Below, piece by piece: positions 49,853 to 51,727 of a stretch of DNA of 51,727 nt. The stretch spans positions 1 to 51,727 of the forward strand of contig DJYO01000024.1 in NCBI GenBank assembly GCA_002450155.1, read 5' to 3'. The notes under the pieces were generated by a model. That model was given only the letters and a program-made list of their open reading frames with translations, was not told the DNA's origin and did not search any database. The stretch's first letter is position 1; the number at the start of each line of letters is the position of its first letter. The stretch comes from Mageeibacillus sp. UBA6976 (lineage in GTDB: Bacteria > Bacillota > Clostridia > Saccharofermentanales > Saccharofermentanaceae). Made by a program: the position numbers and the translations under genes.

Positions 49853-51030
49853 TATTCCTTGTCCTCCGTATCCTTAGCTTCCGTATCTTCCTTAGCCTCT
49901 TTAACCTTGATCCCGTAGGAACCATAGTCAGGAGACATCTCTGATCTTCTCATTATCTGGATGTCGTCAGGGTCGACATAGAGTCCTACCCTGTCACCGA
50001 TCTTGACGGGATCCACATTGTGGACCATCCACTCGATGCCGTTATCGGACTTAACGATTATCTCGTAGTGAACGCCCTTGAATACTATGGACATGACAGT
50101 TCCGTTTATCCTGCCGTCTGCCTCTTCGCCAACGTAAAAATCTTCAGGTCTGATAACCATGTCGACCTCGTTGTCTGTGCCCTCCTTGAATTCAGGGAAC
50201 ATGGGGTCCACGCACTTGAATACGATACCGTCTGAGAACTTGACCTCAAAATCCTTGTCCATGTAGCCGGGGATGATGTTGGACTCGCCTATAAAGTCTG
50301 CAACATAGGCATTCTTGGGCTCGTTATATACATCTATAGGCGTTCCTATCTGCTGGATTATTCCGTCCTTCATTACGATTATCGTATCAGACATCGTGAG
50401 AGCTTCTTCCTGATCGTGGGTTACATAAACAAAGGTTATGCCCAGCTCTCTTTGCATCTGCTTAAGCTCTATCTGCATCTCCTTGCGCATCTTGAGGTCA
50501 AGCGCTCCCAGAGGCTCATCCAGGAGCAGTACCCGGGGCTGGTTTACGATAGCTCTTGCAATGGCAACTCTTTGCATCTGGCCGCCGGAGAGCTGGTCGA
50601 TATAGCGGGAGCCGTAATCGGCAAGACCTACTGTTGCAAGGGCCTTGTTTACGCGCTGCTCGATATCCTTCTTGGGGACCTTCTTGATCTTGAGGCCGAA
50701 GGCAACATTATCGAATACATCCAGATGCGGGAAAAGAGCATATCTCTGGAATACCGTATTGATGTTCCTCTTATGTGCGGGCACCTTAAGGAGGTCCTCG
50801 CCCTCAAAATTGACGATGCCGGAATCTGCTGTCTCAAATCCGGCTATTATCCTTAATGTCGTAGACTTGCCACAGCCTGAAGGACCTAAGAGAGTAATGA
50901 ACTCGTTGTTCCTTATGTAGAATGTGATATTCTTAAGGATCTTGTTGCCGTCAAAACTCTTGTTCAGGTCCTTGATCTCTATTATGTGTTCTCTGCCGGT
51001 ATCGTCGGGAAGAATCTGATTTTTAGCCAT
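49852..51030 (-). CDS. potA: Spermidine/putrescine ABC transporter ATPase
   Basis: 392 aa. Walker A GPSGCGKST (about 50-58), Q-loop TVFQRYALFPHL, signature LSGGQMQRVAIARA, Walker B LLLDEPLGALD, H-loop VTHDQEEA; a TOBE domain follows at about 290-370 (DMVIRPEDFYVGEE). The acidic tail (last 20 residues) is unusual but low-complexity. It lies 25 nt after the regulator gene. Confidence 0.95.
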   Translation of the reverse strand: MAKNQILPDDTGREHIIEIKDLNKSFDGNKILKNITFYIRNNEFITLLGPSGCGKSTTLRIIAGFETADSGIVNFEGEDLLKVPAHKRNINTVFQRYALFPHLDVFDNVAFGLKIKKVPKKDIEQRVNKALATVGLADYGSRYIDQLSGGQMQRVAIARAIVNQPRVLLLDEPLGALDLKMRKEMQIELKQMQRELGITFVYVTHDQEEALTMSDTIIVMKDGIIQQIGTPIDVYNEPKNAYVADFIGESNIIPGYMDKDFEVKFSDGIVFKCVDPMFPEFKEGTDNEVDMVIRPEDFYVGEEADGRINGTVMSIVFKGVHYEIIVKSDNGIEWMVHNVDPVKIGDRVGLYVDPDDIQIMRRSEMSPDYGSYGIKVKEAKEDTEAKDTEDKE

Positions 51031-51055
51031 TTGTTTACCTCTGTCAGTTGTTTGT

Positions 51056-51595
51056 TTAGAAGCTCGGAGGGGATGAGATCCAGATCACTTTGACGGGCCT
51101 TGTCCCCCGGTTCTCGATATGGTGGGGTTTGTTTGCCACATAGTAGAAACTCTCACCCTTCCTGGCGGTGTATTCATTGTCACCTATAACGATGGTCGCT
51201 GTGCCATCCGCTATATATCCGAATTCCTCTCCCTCGTGGGGGTTATCCGGATAAGTGGCGCCACCCGGTTCTATCGTTGCCAAGATCGGCTCCATCTCAT
51301 TCTTCTGGGCGTTCGGTATCAGCCAGCAAATGTCATTCTTAAGATCCGGATCGTGCTTTACCGAGAAGTCATTCTTGCCAAAGACGACTCTCTCCGGGGC
51401 ATCCTCCTTGAAGAAGTGTTCAAAATCTGTTCCGAGAGCATCTAATATATCCTGAAGGGTCGCTATAGAAGGTGACGTCATGTCCCTCTCAAGAAGGGAG
51501 ATAAAAGCCTTGGAAAGCTCGCATCTGTCACCTAATTCCTCCTGGGTCAGACCATTCTTGAGTCTCAGGTTCTTGATCTTTACTCCGATATCCAC
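51056..51595 (-). CDS. XRE-cupin regulator of the pot operon (PuuR-like)
   Basis: 179 aa. A GTG start at 51595 is chosen because AGGAG lies 7 nt upstream; the TTG at 51601 would be 1 nt from it. HTH at about 5-60 (LRLKNGLTQEELGDRCELSK, then AFISLLERDMTSPS); a cupin domain lies at about 105-175 (PGGATYPDNPHEGEEFGYI, then KPHHIENRG). This is the architecture of polyamine- or amino-acid-sensing repressors such as PuuR. It is the first gene of the potABCD operon, so feedback control by polyamines is likely. Confidence 0.9.
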   Translation of the reverse strand: MDIGVKIKNLRLKNGLTQEELGDRCELSKAFISLLERDMTSPSIATLQDILDALGTDFEHFFKEDAPERVVFGKNDFSVKHDPDLKNDICWLIPNAQKNEMEPILATIEPGGATYPDNPHEGEEFGYIADGTATIVIGDNEYTARKGESFYYVANKPHHIENRGTRPVKVIWISSPPSF

Positions 51596-51618
51596 AGACA
51601 AACTCCTGTTTAACTTTT

Positions 51619-51692
51619 AGTTTAGTATAACTTTACCGTACAGAAACAGGATTATACTACGTGCTAAACTCCTTGTAAAGTATTTCTAAACT
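51619..51692 (-). promoter_or_regulatory. Promoter and triple AGTTTAG operators of the regulator-potABCD operon
   Basis: On the minus strand TTTACA (51674-51679), 17 nt, TATAAT (51651-51656). AGTTTAG occurs upstream of the -35 (51686-51692), inside the spacer (51664-51670), and inverted in the leader (51619-51625). The arrangement suits cooperative repression by the XRE-cupin protein. Confidence 0.65.
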
Positions 51693-51727
51693 AATTAAAA
51701 CAAGACTGAAGTGAAAAGTTAAATTCC

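Overview
The window looks like chromosomal DNA of a Gram-positive anaerobe of class Clostridia, probably a fibre-degrading gut or rumen type (Lachnospiraceae/Oscillospiraceae-like; genus not determinable). Supporting signs are AGGAGG-type ribosome sites, an XRE-cupin/potABCD operon, glmU-pth-mfd, an FMN riboswitch before ribU, two-subunit tartrate dehydratase, a GH3 glucosidase with inverted domain order, PT-rich surface linkers and many small XRE-regulated membrane operons. There is no rRNA, CRISPR array, prophage or complete insertion sequence. One tRNA-Arg is present.

Layout. 1-4.5 kb: a lipoprotein fragment and a 1412-aa secreted multidomain surface protein (CBM2-like, Ig-like, Ca-binding type-3 repeats, VWA, C39-like peptidase). 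4.7-8.2 kb: a lipoprotein serpin and an ECF sigma / membrane anti-sigma-like / zinc-ribbon-Yip1 operon. 8.3-19 kb: degenerate GGDEF-EAL protein, hemolysin III, a GH3 enzyme, an XRE/PstS-like membrane cassette and a DUF218 protein. 19.2-20 kb: fba. 20.1-24.6 kb: an AT-richer four-gene cassette (membrane-tethered XRE regulator, secreted small protein, two lipoproteins). 25.2-28.8 kb: mnmA, a lipoprotein, a small membrane protein, and an MFS transporter behind a leader-peptide attenuator. 28.8-36.9 kb: PPC-domain protein, LacI-like/GGDEF sensor, tRNA-Arg, mfd, pth, glmU. 37-41 kb: FMN riboswitch-ribU, esterase, ttdAB-HAD. 41-42.5 kb: DUF4349 lipoprotein and a CFI-box protein. 42.5-46.4 kb: an accessory island with two different AAA ATPases, three copies of a structured element and decayed remnants. 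46.5-51.6 kb: potDCBA and its regulator.

Four things stand out. (1) Three separate transcription units (serpin, the sigma operon itself, DUF4349 lipoprotein) carry the same promoter, TGCAACA-N16-TGTATTA, at the same distance from the start codon. This is probably the autoregulated regulon of the ECF sigma factor encoded here. (2) The MFS transporter is preceded by a promoter, a 27-codon leader ORF and four mutually exclusive RNA strands ending in a terminator that contains the MFS ribosome site: a likely ribosome-stalling, inducible attenuator. (3) Four genes with no Shine-Dalgarno site each have a -10 hexamer 6-7 nt before the ATG, which suggests leaderless mRNAs. (4) Both ATPase genes of the 42.5-46 kb island are preceded by copies of the same hairpin element, one copy lying just behind a near-perfect sigma-A promoter and an immediate terminator.
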